The notes below the pieces were generated by a model that was not told where the DNA came from, did not search any database, and worked only from the letters and a program-made list of their open reading frames with translations. A DNA stretch of 64,000 nt from Pleurodeles waltl (lineage: Eukaryota; Chordata; Amphibia; Caudata; Salamandridae): assembly GCF_031143425.1 (NCBI RefSeq), contig NW_027150019.1:88377-152376 (forward strand). Reading direction: 5' to 3'. The position numbers were made by a program, and so were the translations under genes. This document shows, in pieces, positions 25,025 through 37,966 of the stretch. The first letter of the stretch is position 1. Every line of letters begins with the position of its first letter.

Positions 25025-26754
25025 TTAAAGTGTTCTTTTTTTTCCACTTCCATCCAGGGGCAAAACCTGGAATCTTACCCTACTTGGAGCTCCGTAGCCC
25101 TGGGTAGAAGGAGTGACTTTGCCCCCTTGGAGCTGAAACACCCATAATGTGTAAAATAGCTGCCTGGAAGGTAGCAAATGGCCCAGGGACATTGCAGGCC
25201 CAGTGCTGACACTGTGAGGGTGCTTGTGTACAGTTTTGAAGCACGTAAAGTGTTCTTTTTTTTTCAATTCCATCCAGGGGGAACACCTGGAATCTTACCC
25301 TACTTGGAGCTCCGCAGCCCTGGGTAGAAGGAGTGACTTTGCCCCCTTGGAGCTGAAACACTCATAATGTGTAAAATAGCTGCCTGGAAGGTTGCAAATG
25401 GCCCAGGGACATTGCAGGCCCAGTGCTGACACTGTGAGGGTGCTTGTGTACAGTTTTGAAGCACGTAACATGTTCTTTTTTTTCCACTTCCATCAAGGGG
25501 GAAAACCTGGAATCTTACCCTACTTGGAGCTCCGCAGCCCTGGGTAGAAGGAGTGACTTTTCCCCCTTGGAGCTGAAACACCCATAATGTGTAAAATAGC
25601 TGCCTGGAAGGTTGCAAATGGCCCAGGGACATTGCAGGCCCAGTGCTGACACTGTGATGGTGCTTGTGTACAGTTTTGAAGCACGAAAAATGATCTTTTT
25701 TTCCACTTCCATCTAGGGGGAAAACCTGGAATCTTACCCTACTTGGAGCTCCGTAGCCCTGTGTAGAAGGAGTGACTTTTCCCCCTTGGAGCCTAATGTC
25801 GAAAACAGCTGCCTGGAGGTTGCAAATGGGCCAGGGACATTGCAGGCCCAGTGCTTGCACTGTGAGGGTGCTTGTGTGCGGTGTTAAAGCACGTAAAGTG
25901 TTCTTTTTTTTCCCACTTCCATCCAGGGGGAAAACCTGGAATCTTACCCTACTTGGAGCTCCGTAGCCCTGGGTAGAAGGAGTGACTTTGCCCCCTTGGA
26001 GCCTAATGTCGAAAACAGCTGCCTGGAGGTTGCAAATGGGCCAGGGACATTGCAGGCCCAGTGCTGACACTGTGAGGGTGCTTGTGTACAGTTTTGAAGC
26101 ACGTAAAGTGTTCTTTTTTTTCCACTTCCATCCAGGGGAAAAACCTGGAATCTAACCCTACTTGGAGCTCCGTAGCCCTGGGTAGAAGGAGTGACTTTGC
26201 CCCCTTGGAGCTGAAACACCCATAATGTGTAAAATAGCTGCCTGGAAGGTTGCAAATGGCCCAGGGACATTGCAGGCCCAGTGCTGACACTGTGAGGGTG
26301 CTTGTGTACAGTTATGAAGCACGTAAAGTGTTCTTTTTTCTCCACTTCCATCCAGGGGGAAAACCTGGAATCTTACCCTACTTGGAGCTCCGTAGCCCTG
26401 GGTAGAAGGAGTGACTTTGCCCCCCTTGGAGCTGAAACACCCATAATGTGTAAAATAGCAGCCTGGAAGGTTGCAAATGGGCCAGGGACATTGCAGGCCC
26501 AGTGCTGACACTGTGAGGGTGCTTGTGTACAGTTTGAAGCACGTAAAGTGTTCTATTTTCTCCACTTCCATCCAGGGGGAAAACCTGGAATCTTACCCTA
26601 CTTGGAGCTCCGTAGCCCTGGGTAAAAGGAGTGACTTTGCCCCCTTGGAGCCTAATGTCGAAAACAGCTGCCTGGAGGTTGCAAATGGGCCAGGGACATT
26701 GCAGGCCCAGTGCTGGCACTGTGAGGGTGCTTGTGTGCGGTTTTAAAGCACTTA

Positions 26755-26912
26755 GGCCCGTATTTATACTTTTTTTTAGCGCCGCATTTGCGTCGTTTTT
26801 TGACGCAAAAACGGCGCAAACTTGCAAAATACCATTGTATTTTGTAGGTTTGCGCCGTTAGCCGTCAAAAAGCGGCGCAAATGCGGCTCTAAAAAAAGTA
26901 TAAATACGGGCC
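26755..26912. mobile_element. MITE copy 3 (158 bp, GGCTCT subtype)
   Basis: Matches copy 1 as read, at an offset of 14,357. TTA lies at 26,752-26,754 and 26,913-26,915. The host is an A-type monomer preceded by GGGTAAAAGGAG (instead of GGGTAGAAGGAG). The following monomer has the diagnostic changes GGTTACAAATGG, CCAGTGACATTGCATG and CAGTTCTGAC, which accompany copies 1, 3, 4, 5, 6 and 8. Confidence 0.9.
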
Positions 26913-28527
26913 TTAAAGTGTTCTTTTTTTTCCACTTCCATCCAGGGGCAAAACCTGGAATCTTACCCTACTTGGAGCTCCGTAGCCCTGGGTAGAAGGA
27001 GTGACTTTGCCCCCTTGGAGCTGAAACACCCATAATGTGTAAAATAGCTGCCTGGAAGGTTACAAATGGGCCAGTGACATTGCATGCCCAGTTCTGACAC
27101 TGTGAGGGTGCTTGTGTACAGTTTTGAAGCACGTAAAGTGTTCTTTTTTTTTTCTACTTCCATCCAGGGGTAAAACCTGGAATCTTACCCTACTTGGAGC
27201 TCCGCAGCCCTGGGTAGAAGGATTGACTTTGCCCCCTTGGAGCTGAAACACTCATAATGTGTAAAATAGCTGCCTGGAAGGTTGCAAATGGCCCAGGGAC
27301 ATTGCAGGCCCAGTGCTGACACTGTGAGGGTGCTTGTGTACGGTTTTGAAGCACGTAAAGTGTTTGTTTTTTTTCCACTTCCATCCAGGGGGAAAACCTG
27401 GAATCTTACCCTACTTGGAGCTCCGTAGCCCTGGGTAGAAGGAGTGACTTTGCCCCCTTGGAGCTGAAACACCCATAATGTGTAAAATAGCTGCCTGGAA
27501 GGTTGCAAATGGCCCAGGGACATTGCAGGCCCAGCGCTGACACTGTGAGGGTGCTTGTGTAACATTTTGAAGCACGTAAAGTGTTCTTTTTTTTTCCACT
27601 TCCATCCAGGGGGAAAACCTGGAATATTACCCTACTTGGAGCTCCGTAGCCCTGGGTAGAAGGAGGGACTTTGCCCCCTTGGAGCCTAATGTCGAAAACA
27701 GCTGCCTGGAGGTTGCAAATGGGCCAGGGACATTGCAGGCCCAGTGCTTGCACTGTGAGGGTGCTTGTGTGCGGTTTTAAAGCACGTAAAGTGTTCTTTT
27801 TTTTCCCCACTTCCATCCAGGGGGAAAACCTGGAATCTTACCCTACTTGGAGCTCCGTAGCCCTGGGTAGAAGGAGTGACTTTTCCCCCTTGGAGCCTAA
27901 TGTCGAAAACAGCTGCCTGGAGCTTGCAAATGGGCCAGGGACATTGCAGGCCCAGTGCTGACACTGTGAGGGTGCTTGTGTACCGTTTTGAAGCACGTAA
28001 AGTGTTCTTTTTTTTCCACTTCCATCCAGGGGGAAAACCTGGAATCTTACCCTACTTGGAGCTCCGTAGCCCTGGGTAGAAGGAGTGACTTTGCCCCCTT
28101 GGAGCTGAAACACTCATAATGTGTAAAATAGCAGCCTGGAAGGTTGCAAATGGGCCAGGGACATTGCAGGCCCAGTGCTTGCACTGTGAGGGTGCTTGTG
28201 TGCGGTTTTAAAGCACGTAAAGTGTTCTTTTTTTCCCCCACTTCCATCCAGGGGGAAAACCTGGAATCTAACCCTACTTGGAGCTCCGTAGCCCTGGGTA
28301 GAAGGAGTGACTTTGCCCCCTTGGAGCTGAAACACTCATAATGTGTAAAATAGCAGCCTGGAAGGTTGCAAATGGGCCAGGGACATTGCAGGCTCACTGC
28401 TGGCACTGTGAGGGTGCTTGTGTGCGGTTTTAAAGCACGTAAAGTGTTCTTTTTTTTTCCACTTCCATCCAGGGGGAAAACCTGGAATCTTACCCTACTT
28501 GGAGCTCCGTAGCCCTGGGTAGAAGGA

Positions 28528-29864
28528 GTGACTTTGCCCCCGTGGAGCCTAATGTCGAAAACAGCTGCCTGGAGCTTGCAAATGGGCCAATGACATTGCA
28601 GGCCCAGTGCTGACACTGTGAGGGTGCTTGTGTACCGTTTTGAAGCACGTAAAGTGTTCTTTTTTTTCCACTTCCATCCAGGGCGAAAACCTGGAATCTT
28701 ACCCTACTTGGAGCTCCGTAGCCCTGGGTAGAAGGAGTGACTTTGCCCCCTTGGAGCTGAAACACTCATAATGTGTAAAATAGCTGCCTGGAAGGTTGCA
28801 AATGGGCCAGGGACATTGCAGGCTCAGTGCTGGCACTGTGAGGGTGCTTGTGTGCGGTTTTAAAGCACGTAAAGTGTTCTTTTTTTCCCACTTCCATCCA
28901 GGGGGAAAACCTGGAATCTTACCCTACTTGGAGCTCCGTAGCCCTGGGTAGAAGGAGTGACTTTGCCCCCTTGGAGCCTAATGTCGAAAACAGCTGCCTG
29001 GAGGTTGCAAATGGGCCAGGGACATTGCAGGCCCAGTGCTTGCACTGTGAGGGTGCTTGTGTGCGGTTTTAAAGCACGTAAAATGTTCTTTTTTTCCCCA
29101 CTTCCATCCAGGGGGAAAACCTGGAATCTTACCCTACTTGGAGCTCCGTAGCCCTGGGTAGAAGGAGGGACTTTGCCCCCTTGGAGCCTAATGTCGAAAA
29201 CAGCTGCCTGGAGGTTGCAAATGGGCCAGGGACATTGCAGGCCCAGTGCTTGCACTGTGAGGGTGCTTGTGTGCGGTTTTAAAGCACGTAAAGTGTTCTT
29301 TTTTTTCCCCACTTCCATCCAGGGGGAAAACCTGGAATCTTACCCTACTTGGAGCTCCGTAGCCCTGGGTAGAAGGAGTGACTTTTCCCCCTTGGAGCCT
29401 AATGTCGAAAACAGCTGCCTGGAGCTTGCAAATGGGCCAGGGACATTGCAGGCCCAGTGCTGACACTGTGAGGGTGCTTGTGTACCGTTTTGAAGCACGT
29501 AAAGTGTTCTTTTTTCTCCACTTCCATCCAGGGGGAAAACCTGGAATCTTACCCTACTTGGAGCTCCGCAGCCCTGGGTAGAAGGAGTGACTTTTCCCCC
29601 TTGGAGCTGAAACACCCATAATGTGTAAAATAGCTGCCTGGAAGGTTGCAAATGGCCCAGGGACATTGCAGGCCCAGTGCTGACACTGTGATGGTGCTTG
29701 TGTACAGTTTTGAAGCACGAAAAATGATCTTTTTTTCCACTTCCATCTAGGGGGAAAACCTGGAATCTTACCCTACTTGGAGCTCCGTAGCCCTGGGTAG
29801 AAGGAGTGACTTTTCCCCCTTGGAGCCTAATGTCGAAAACAGCTGCCTGGAGGTTGCAAATGGG
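28528..29864. repeat. U1 internal duplication, first copy
   Basis: This block, starting with the A monomer with GCCCCCGTGGAGCC and GGGCCAATGACATTG, recurs at 31,489 to about 32,825 (offset 2,961). U0 has it once (13,949 to about 15,285). The first copy runs into the second MITE-bearing stretch of U1 (MITE 29,930), while the second continues into the ordinary unit. The same arrangement is in U2 at 42,020 and 44,981. Confidence 0.83.
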
Positions 29865-29929
29865 CCAGGGACATTGCAGGCCCAGTGCTGGCACTGTGAG
29901 GGTGCTTGTGTGCGGTTTTAAAGCACTTA

Positions 29930-30087
29930 GGCCCGTATTTATACTTTTTTTTAGCGCCGCATTTGCGTCGTTTTTTGACGCAAAAACGGCGCAAACTTGC
30001 AAAATACCATTGTATTTTGTAGGTTTGCGCCGTTAGCCGTCAAAAAGCGGCGCAAATGCGGCTCTAAAAAAAGTATAAATACGGGCC
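29930..30087. mobile_element. MITE copy 4 (158 bp, GGCTCT subtype, second copy in U1)
   Basis: Offset 3,175 from copy 3. TTA lies at 29,927-29,929 and 30,088-30,090. Downstream it repeats the copy 3 flank to about 30,500, including the GGATTGACTTTGCC variant. Upstream the host monomer starts GTGACTTTTCCCCC instead of GTGACTTTGCCCCC, so the left side comes from another monomer lineage. Confidence 0.9.
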
Positions 30088-31488
30088 TTAAAGTGTTCTT
30101 TTTTTTCCACTTCCATCCAGGGGCAAAACCTGGAATCTTACCCTACTTGGAGCTCCGTAGCCCTGGGTAGAAGGAGTGACTTTGCCCCCTTGGAGCTGAA
30201 ACACCCATAATGTGTAAAATAGCTGCCTGGAAGGTTACAAATGGGCCAGTGACATTGCATGCCCAGTTCTGACACTGTGAGGGTGCTTGTGTACAGTTTT
30301 GAAGCACGTAAAGTGTTCTTTTTTTTTTCTACTTCCATCCAGGGGTAAAACCTGGAATCTTACCCTACTTGGAGCTCCGCAGCCCTGGGTAGAAGGATTG
30401 ACTTTGCCCCCTTGGAGCTGAAACACTCATAATGTGTAAAATAGCTGCCTGGAAGGTTGCAAATGGCCCAGGGACATTGCAGGCCCAGTGCTGACACTGT
30501 GAGGGTGCTTGTGTACGGTTTTGAAGCACGTAAAGTGTTCTATTTTCTCCACTTCCATCCAGGGGGAAAACCTGGAATCTTACCCTACTTGGAGCTCCGT
30601 AGCCCTGGGTAGAAGGAGTGACTTTTCCCCCTTGGAGCTGAAACACTCATAATGTGTAAAATAGCTGCCTGGAAGGTTGCAAATGGCCCAGGGACATTGC
30701 AGGCCCAGTGCTGACACTGTGAGGGTGCTTGTGTACGGTTTTGAAGCACGTAAAGTGTTCTATTTTCTCCACTTCCATCCAGGGGGAAAACCTGGAATCT
30801 TACCCTACTTGGAGCTCCGTAGCCCTGGGTAGAAGGAGTGACTTTGCCCCCTTGGAGCCTAATGTCGAAAACAGCTGCCTGGAGGTTGCAAATGGGCCAG
30901 GGACATTGCAGGCCCAGTGCTGACGCTGTGAGGGTGCTTGTGTACCGTTTTGAAGCACGTAAAGTGTTCTTTTTACTCCACTTCCATCCAGGGGGAAAAC
31001 CTGGAATCTTACCCTACTTGGAGCTCCGTAGCCCTGGGTAGAAGGAGTGACTTTTCCCCCTTGGAGCTGAAACACCCATAATGTGTAAAATAGCTGCCTG
31101 GAAGGTTGCAAATGGGCCAGGGACATTGCAGGCCCAGTGCTGGCACTGTGAGGGTGCTTGTGTGCTGTTTTAAAGCACGTAAAGTGTTCTTTTTTTTCCC
31201 CACTTCCATCCAGGGGGAAAACCTGGAATCTTACCCGACTTGGAGCTCCGTAGCCCTGGGTAGAAGGAGTGACTTTGCCCCCTTGGAGCTGAAACACTCA
31301 TAATGTGTAAAATAGCAGCCTGGAAGGTTGCAAATGGGCCAGGGACATTGCAGGCTCACTGCTGGCACTGTGAGGGTGCTTGTGTACAGTTTAAAAGCAC
31401 GTAAAGTGTTCTTTTTTCTCCACTTCCATCCAGGGGGAAAACCTGGAATCTTACCCTACTTGGAGCTCCGTAGCCCTGGGTAGAAGGA

Positions 31489-32825
31489 GTGACTTTGCCC
31501 CCGTGGAGCCTAATGTCGAAAACAGCTGCCTGGAGCTTGCAAATGGGCCAATGACATTGCAGGCCCAGTGCTGACACTGTGAGGGTGCTTGTGTACCGTT
31601 TTGAAGCACGTAAAGTGTTCTTTTTTTTCCACTTCCATCCAGGGCGAAAACCTGGAATCTTACCCTACTTGGAGCTCCGTAGCCCTGGGTAGAAGGAGTG
31701 ACTTTGCCCCCTTGGAGCTGAAACACTCATAATGTGTAAAATAGCTGCCTGGAAGGTTGCAAATGGGCCAGGGACATTGCAGGCTCAGTGCTGGCACTGT
31801 GAGGGTGCTTGTGTGCGGTTTTAAAGCACGTAAAGTGTTCTTTTTTTCCCACTTCCATCCAGGGGGAAAACCTGGAATCTTACCCTACTTGGAGCTCCGT
31901 AGCCCTGGGTAGAAGGAGTGACTTTGCCCCCTTGGAGCCTAATGTCGAAAACAGCTGCCTGGAGGTTGCAAATGGGCCAGGGACATTGCAGGCCCAGTGC
32001 TTGCACTGTGAGGGTGCTTGTGTGCGTTTTTAAAGCACGTAAAATGTTCTTTTTTTCCCCACTTCCATCCAGGGGGAAAACCTGGAATCTTACCCTACTT
32101 GGAGCTCCGTAGCCCTGGGTAGAAGGAGGGACTTTGCCCCCTTGGAGCCTAATGTCGAAAACAGCTGCCTGGAGGTTGCAAATGGGCCAGGGACATTGCA
32201 GGCCCAGTGCTTGCACTGTGAGGGTGCTTGTGTGCGGTTTTAAAGCACGTAAAGTGTTCTTTTTTTTCCCCACTTCCATCCAGGGGGAAAACCTGGAATC
32301 TTACCCTACTTGGAGCTCCGTAGCCCTGGGTAGAAGGAGTGACTTTTCCCCCTTGGAGCCTAATGTCGAAAACAGCTGCCTGGAGCTTGCAAATGGGCCA
32401 GGGACATTGCAGGCCCAGTGCTGACACTGTGAGGGTGCTTGTGTACCGTTTTGAAGCACGTAAAGTGTTCTTTTTTCTCCACTTCCATCCAGGGGGAAAA
32501 CCTGGAATCTTACCCTACTTGGAGCTCCGCAGCCCTGGGTAGAAGGAGTGACTTTTCCCCCTTGGAGCTGAAACACCCATAATGTGTAAAATAGCTGCCT
32601 GGAAGGTTGCAAATGGCCCAGGGACATTGCAGGCCCAGTGCTGACACTGTGATGGTGCTTGTGTACAGTTTTGAAGCACGAAAAATGATCTTTTTTTCCA
32701 CTTCCATCTAGGGGGAAAACCTGGAATCTTACCCTACTTGGAGCTCCGTAGCCCTGGGTAGAAGGAGTGACTTTTCCCCCTTGGAGCCTAATGTCGAAAA
32801 CAGCTGCCTGGAGGTTGCAAATGGG
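31489..32825. repeat. U1 internal duplication, second copy
   Basis: Second copy of 28,528-29,864. It is told from the first at its right end by GGGACAGGGACATTG (A at 32,826) and GTGCTTGCACTG, both as in U0 near 15,286. It carries GTGCGTTTTTAAAGC near 32,025, a difference not seen in U2. Confidence 0.83.
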
Positions 32826-33187
32826 ACAGGGACATTGCAGGCCCAGTGCTTGCACTGTGAGGGTGCTTGTGTGCGGTTTTAAAGCACGTAAAGTGTTCTT
32901 TTTTTTCCCCACTTCCATCCAGGGGGAAAACCTGGAATCTTACCCTACTTGGAGCTCCGTAGCCCTGGGTAGAAGGAGTGACTTTGCCCCCTTGGAGCCT
33001 AATGTCGAAAACAGCTGCCTGGAGGTTGCAAATGGGCCAGGGACATTGCAGGCCCAGTGCTGACACTGTGAGGGTGCTTGTGTACAGTTTTGAAGCACGT
33101 AAAGTGTTCTTTTTTTTCCCACTTCCATCCAGGGGGAAAACCTGGAATCTTACCCTACTTGGAGCTCCGTAGCCCTGGGTAGAAGGA

Positions 33188-35582
33188 GTGACTTTGCCCC
33201 CTTGGAGCTGAAACACCCATAATGTGTAAAATAGCTGCCTGGAAGGTTGCAAATGGCCCAGGGACATTGCAGGCTCACTGCTGGCACTGTGAGGGTGCTT
33301 GTGTACAGTTTAAAAGCACGTAAAGTGTTCTTTTTTTCCAACTTCCATCCAGGGGGAAATCCTGGAATCTTACCCTACTTGGAGCTCCGTAGCCCTGGGT
33401 AGAAGGAGTGACTTTGCCCCCTTGGAGCTGAAACACCCATAATGTGTAAAATAGCTGCCTGGAAGGTTGCAAATGGCCCAGGGACATTGCAGGCCCAGCG
33501 CTGACACTGTGAGGGTGCTTGTGTAACATTTTGAAGCACGTAAAGTGTTCTTTTTTTTTCCACTTCCATCCAGGGGTAAAACCTGGAATCTTACCCTACT
33601 TGGAGCTCCGTAGCCCTGGGTAGAAGGAGTGACTTTGCCCCCTTGGAGCCTAATGTCGAAAACAGCTGCCTGGAGCTTGCAAATGGGCCAGGGACATTGC
33701 AGGCCCAGTGCTGACACTGTGAGGGTGCTTGTGTACCGTTTTGAAGCACGTAAAGTGTTCTTTTTTTTCCACTTCCATCCAGGGGGAAAACCTGGAATCT
33801 TACCCTACTTGGAGCTCCGTAGCCCTGGGTAGAAGGAGTGACTTTGCCCCCTTGGAGCTGAAACACCCATAATGTGTAAAATAGCAGCCTGGAAGGTTGC
33901 AAATGGGCCAGGGACATTGCAGGCTCACTGCTGGCACTGTGAGGGTGCTTGTGTACAGTTTAAAAGCATGTAAAGTGTTCTTTTTTTCCAACTTCCATCC
34001 AGGGGGAAATCCTGGAATCTTACCCTACTTGGAGCTCCGTAGCCCTGGGTAGAAGGAGTGACTTTGCCCCCTTGGAGCTGAAACACCCATAATGTGTAAA
34101 ATAGCTGCCTGGAAGGTTGCAAATGGCCCAGGGACATTGCAGGCCCAGCGCTGACACTGTGAGGGTGCTTGTGTAACATTTTGAAGCACGTAAAGTGTTC
34201 TTTTTTTTCCACTTCCATCCAGGGGTAAAACCTGGAATCTTACCCTACTTGGAGCTCCGTAGCCCTGGGTAGAAGGAGTGACTTTTCCCCCTTGGAGCCT
34301 AATGTCGAAAACAGCTGCCTGGAGGTTGCAAATGGGCCAGGGACATTGCAGGCCCAGTGCTGACACTGTGAGGGTGCTTGTGTGCGGTTTTAAAGCACGT
34401 AAAGTGTTCTTTTTTTTTTCCACTTCCATTCAAGGGGAAAACCTGGAATCTAACCCTACTTGGAGCTCCGTAGCCCTGGGTAGAAGGAGTGACTTTGCCC
34501 CCTTGGAGCTGAAACACCCATAATGTGTAAAATAGCAGCCTGGAAGGTTGCAAATGGGCCAGGGACATTGCAGGCTCACTGCTGGCACTGTGAGGGTGCT
34601 TGTGTACAGTTTAAAAGCACGTAAAGTGTTCTTTTTTTCCAACTTCCATCCAGGGGGAAATCCTGGAATCTTACCCTACTTGGAGCTCCGTAGCCCTGGG
34701 TAGAAGGAGTGACTTTGCCCCCTTGGAGCTGAAACACCCATAATGTGTAAAATAGCTGCCTGGAAGGTTGCAAATGGCCCAGGGACATTGCAGGCCCAGC
34801 GCTGACACTGTGAGGGTGCTTGTGTAACATTTTGAACCACGTAAAGTGTTCTTTTTTTTCTCCACTTCCATCCAGGGGTAAAACCTGGAATCTTACCCTA
34901 CTTGGAGCTCCGTAGCCCTGGGTAGAAGGAGTGACTTTTCCCCCTTGGAGCCTAATGTCGAAAACAGCTGCCTGGAGGTTGCAAATGGGCCAGGGACATT
35001 GCAGGCCCAGTGCTGACACTGTGAGGGTGCTTGTGTGCGGTTTTAAAGCACGTAAAGTGTTCTTTTTTTTTTCCACTTCCATTCAAGGGGAAAACCTGGA
35101 ATCTAACCCTACTTGGAGCTCCGTAGCCCTGGGTAGAAGGAGTGACTTTGCCCCCTTGGAGATGAAACACCCATAATGTGTAAAATAGCAGCCTGGAAGG
35201 TTGCAAATGAGCCAGGGACATTGCAGGCTCACTGCTGGCACTGTGAGGGTGCTTGTGTACAGTTTAAAAGCACGTAAAGTGTTCTTTTTTGTCCACTTCC
35301 ATCCAGGGGGAGAACCTGGAATCTTACCCTACTTGGAGCTCCGTAGCCCTGGGTAGAAGGAGTGACTTTGCCCCCTTGGAGCTGAAACACCCATAATGTG
35401 TAAAATAGCTGCCTGGAAGGTTGCAAATGGCCCAGGGACATTGCAGGCCCAGCGCTGACACTGTGAGGGTGCTTGTGTAACATTTTGAAGCACGTAAAGT
35501 GTTCTTTTTTTTTCCACTTCCATCCAGGGGTAAAACCTGGAATCTTACCCTACTTGGAGCTCCGTAGCCCTGGGTAGAAGGA
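33188..35582. repeat. Local trimer repeat B-B-A, U1 copy
   Basis: Same block at an offset of 17,540 from U0, with units starting at 33,188, 33,838, 34,489 and 35,142. Private variants of U0 are kept, including GCATGTAAAGTG (near 33,966; 16,426 in U0) and TTTTGAACCACG (near 34,832; 17,292 in U0). Confidence 0.88.
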
Positions 35583-37081
35583 GTGACTTTGCCCCCTTGG
35601 AGATGAAACACCCATAATGTGTAAAATAGCAGCCTGGAAGGTTGCAAATGAGCCAGGGACATTGCAGGCTCACTGCTGGCACTGTGAGGGTGCTTGTGTA
35701 CAGTTTAAAAGCACGTAAAGTGTTCTTTTTTGTCCACTTCCATCCAGGGGGAAAACCTGGAATCTTACCCTACTTGGAGCTCCGTAGCCCTGGGTAGAAG
35801 GAGTGACTTTGCCCCCTTGGAGCTGAAACACCCATAATGTGTAAAATAGCTGCCTGGAAGGTTGCAAATGGCCCAGGGACATTGCAGGCCCAGTGCTGAC
35901 ACTGTGAGGGTGCTTGTGTACAGTTTTGAAGCAGGTAAAGTGTTCTTTTTTCTCCACTTCCATCCAGGGGGAAAACCTGGAATCTTACCCTACTTGGAGC
36001 TCCGTAGCCCTGGGTAGAAGGAGTGACTTTTGCCCCTTGGAGCCTAATGTCGAAAACAGCTGCCTGGAGCTTGCAAATGGGCCAGGGACATTGCAGGCCC
36101 AGTGCTGACGCTGTGAGGGTGCTTGTGTACCGTTTTGAAGCACGTAAAGTGTTCTTTTTTCTCCACTTCCATCCAGGGGGAAAACCTGGAATCTTACCCT
36201 ACTTGGAGCTCCGTAGCCCTGGGTAGAAGGAGTGACTTTGCCCCCTTGGAGCTGAAACACCCATAATGTGTAAAATAGCTGCCTGGAAGGTAGCAAATGG
36301 GCCAGGGACATTGCAGGCTCACTGCTGGCACTGTGAGGGTGCTTGTGTACAGTTTAAAAGCACGTAAAGTGTTCTTTTTTGTCCACTTCCATCCAGGGGG
36401 AAAACCTGGAATCTTACCCTACTTGGAGCTCCGTAGCCCTGGGAAGAAGGAGTGACTTTGCCCCCTTGGAGCCTAATGTCGAAAACAGCTGCCTGGAGGT
36501 TGCAAATGGGCCAGGGACATTGCAGGCCCAGTGCTTGCACTGTGAGGGCGCTTGTGTGCGGTTTTAAAGCACGTAAAATGTTCTTTTTTCCCCCACTTCC
36601 ATCCAGGGGGAAAACCTGGAATCTTACCCTACTTGGAGCTCCGTAGCCCTGGGTAGAAGGAGGGACTTTGCCCCCTTGGAGCCTAATGTCGAAAACAGCT
36701 GCCTGGAGGTTGCAAATGGGCCAGGGACATTGCAGGCCCAGTGCTTGCACTGTGAGGGTGCTTGTGTGCGGTTTTAAAGCACGTAAAGTGTTCTTTTTTT
36801 TCCCCACTTCCATCCAGGGGGAAAACCTGGAATCTTACCCTACTTGGAGCTCCGTAGCCCTGGGTAGAAGGAGTGACTTTTCCCCCTTGGAGCCTAATGT
36901 CGAAAACAGCTGCCTGGAGCTTGCAAATGGGCCAGGGACATTGCAGGCCCAGTGCTGACACTGTGAGGGTGCTTGTGTACCGTTTTGAAGCACGTAAAGT
37001 GTTCTTTTTTTTCCACTTCCATCCAGGGGGAAAACCTGGAATCTTACCCTACTTGGAGCTCCGTAGCCCTGGGTAGAAGGA

Positions 37082-37966
37082 GTGACTTTGCCCCCTTGGA
37101 GCTGAAACACTCATAATGTGTAAAATAGCAGCCTGGAAGGTTGCAAATGGGCCAGGGACATTGCAGGCCCAGTGCTTGCACTGTGAGGGTGCTTGTGTGC
37201 GGTTTTAAAGCACGTAAAGTGTTCTTTTTTTCCCCCACTTCCATCCAGGGGGAAAACCTGGAATCTAACCCTACTTGGAGCTCCGTAGCCCTGGGTAGAA
37301 GGAGTGACTTTGCCCCCTTGGAGCTGAAACACTCATAATGAGTAAAATAGCAGCCTGGAAGGTTGCAAATGGGCCAGGGACATTGCAGGCTCACTGCTGG
37401 CACTGTGAGGGTGCTTGTGTACAGTTTAAAAGCACGTAAAGTGTTCTTTTTTGTCCACTTCCTTCCAGGGGGAAAACCTGGAATCTTACCCTACTTGGAG
37501 CTCCGTAGCCCTGGGTAGAAGGAGTGACTTTGCCCCCTTGGAGCTGAAACACTCATAATGTGTAAAATAGCAGCCTGGAAGGTTGCAAATGGGCCAGGGA
37601 CATTGCAGGCCCAGTGCTTGCACTGTGAGGGTGCTTGTGTGCGGTTTTAAAGCACGTAAAGTGTTCTTTTTTTCCCCCACTTCCATCCAGGGGGAAAACC
37701 TGGAATCTAACCCTACTTGGAGCTCCGTAGCCCTGGGTAGAAGGAGTGACTTTGCCCCCTTGGAGCTGAAACACTCATAATGTGTAAAATAGCAGCCTGG
37801 AAGGTTGCAAATGGGCCAGGGACATTGCAGGCTCACTGCTGGCACTGTGAGGGTGCTTGTGTGCGGTTTTAAAGCACGTAAAGTGTTCTTTTTTTTTCCA
37901 CTTCCATCCAGGGGGAAAACCTGGAATCTTACCCTACTTGGAGCTCCGTAGCCCTGGGTAGAAGGA
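37082..37966. repeat. Duplicated B-B dimer, U1 copy
   Basis: U1 equivalent of 19,542-20,426 (offset 17,540). It carries CTTCCTTCCAG (T at 37,463), which is shared with U3 (57,132) but not with U0 or U2. Confidence 0.82.

Noticed and set aside
25300..26070. Long open frame (256 codons, minus strand), repeated at 38,792-39,562 and 52,235-53,005
   Set aside because: It runs through several satellite monomers, and its repeats are the monomer itself read in changing frames. It exists because some B monomers are a multiple of three long. T- and C-run length changes shift the frame in neighbouring monomers, so there is no sign of coding selection.
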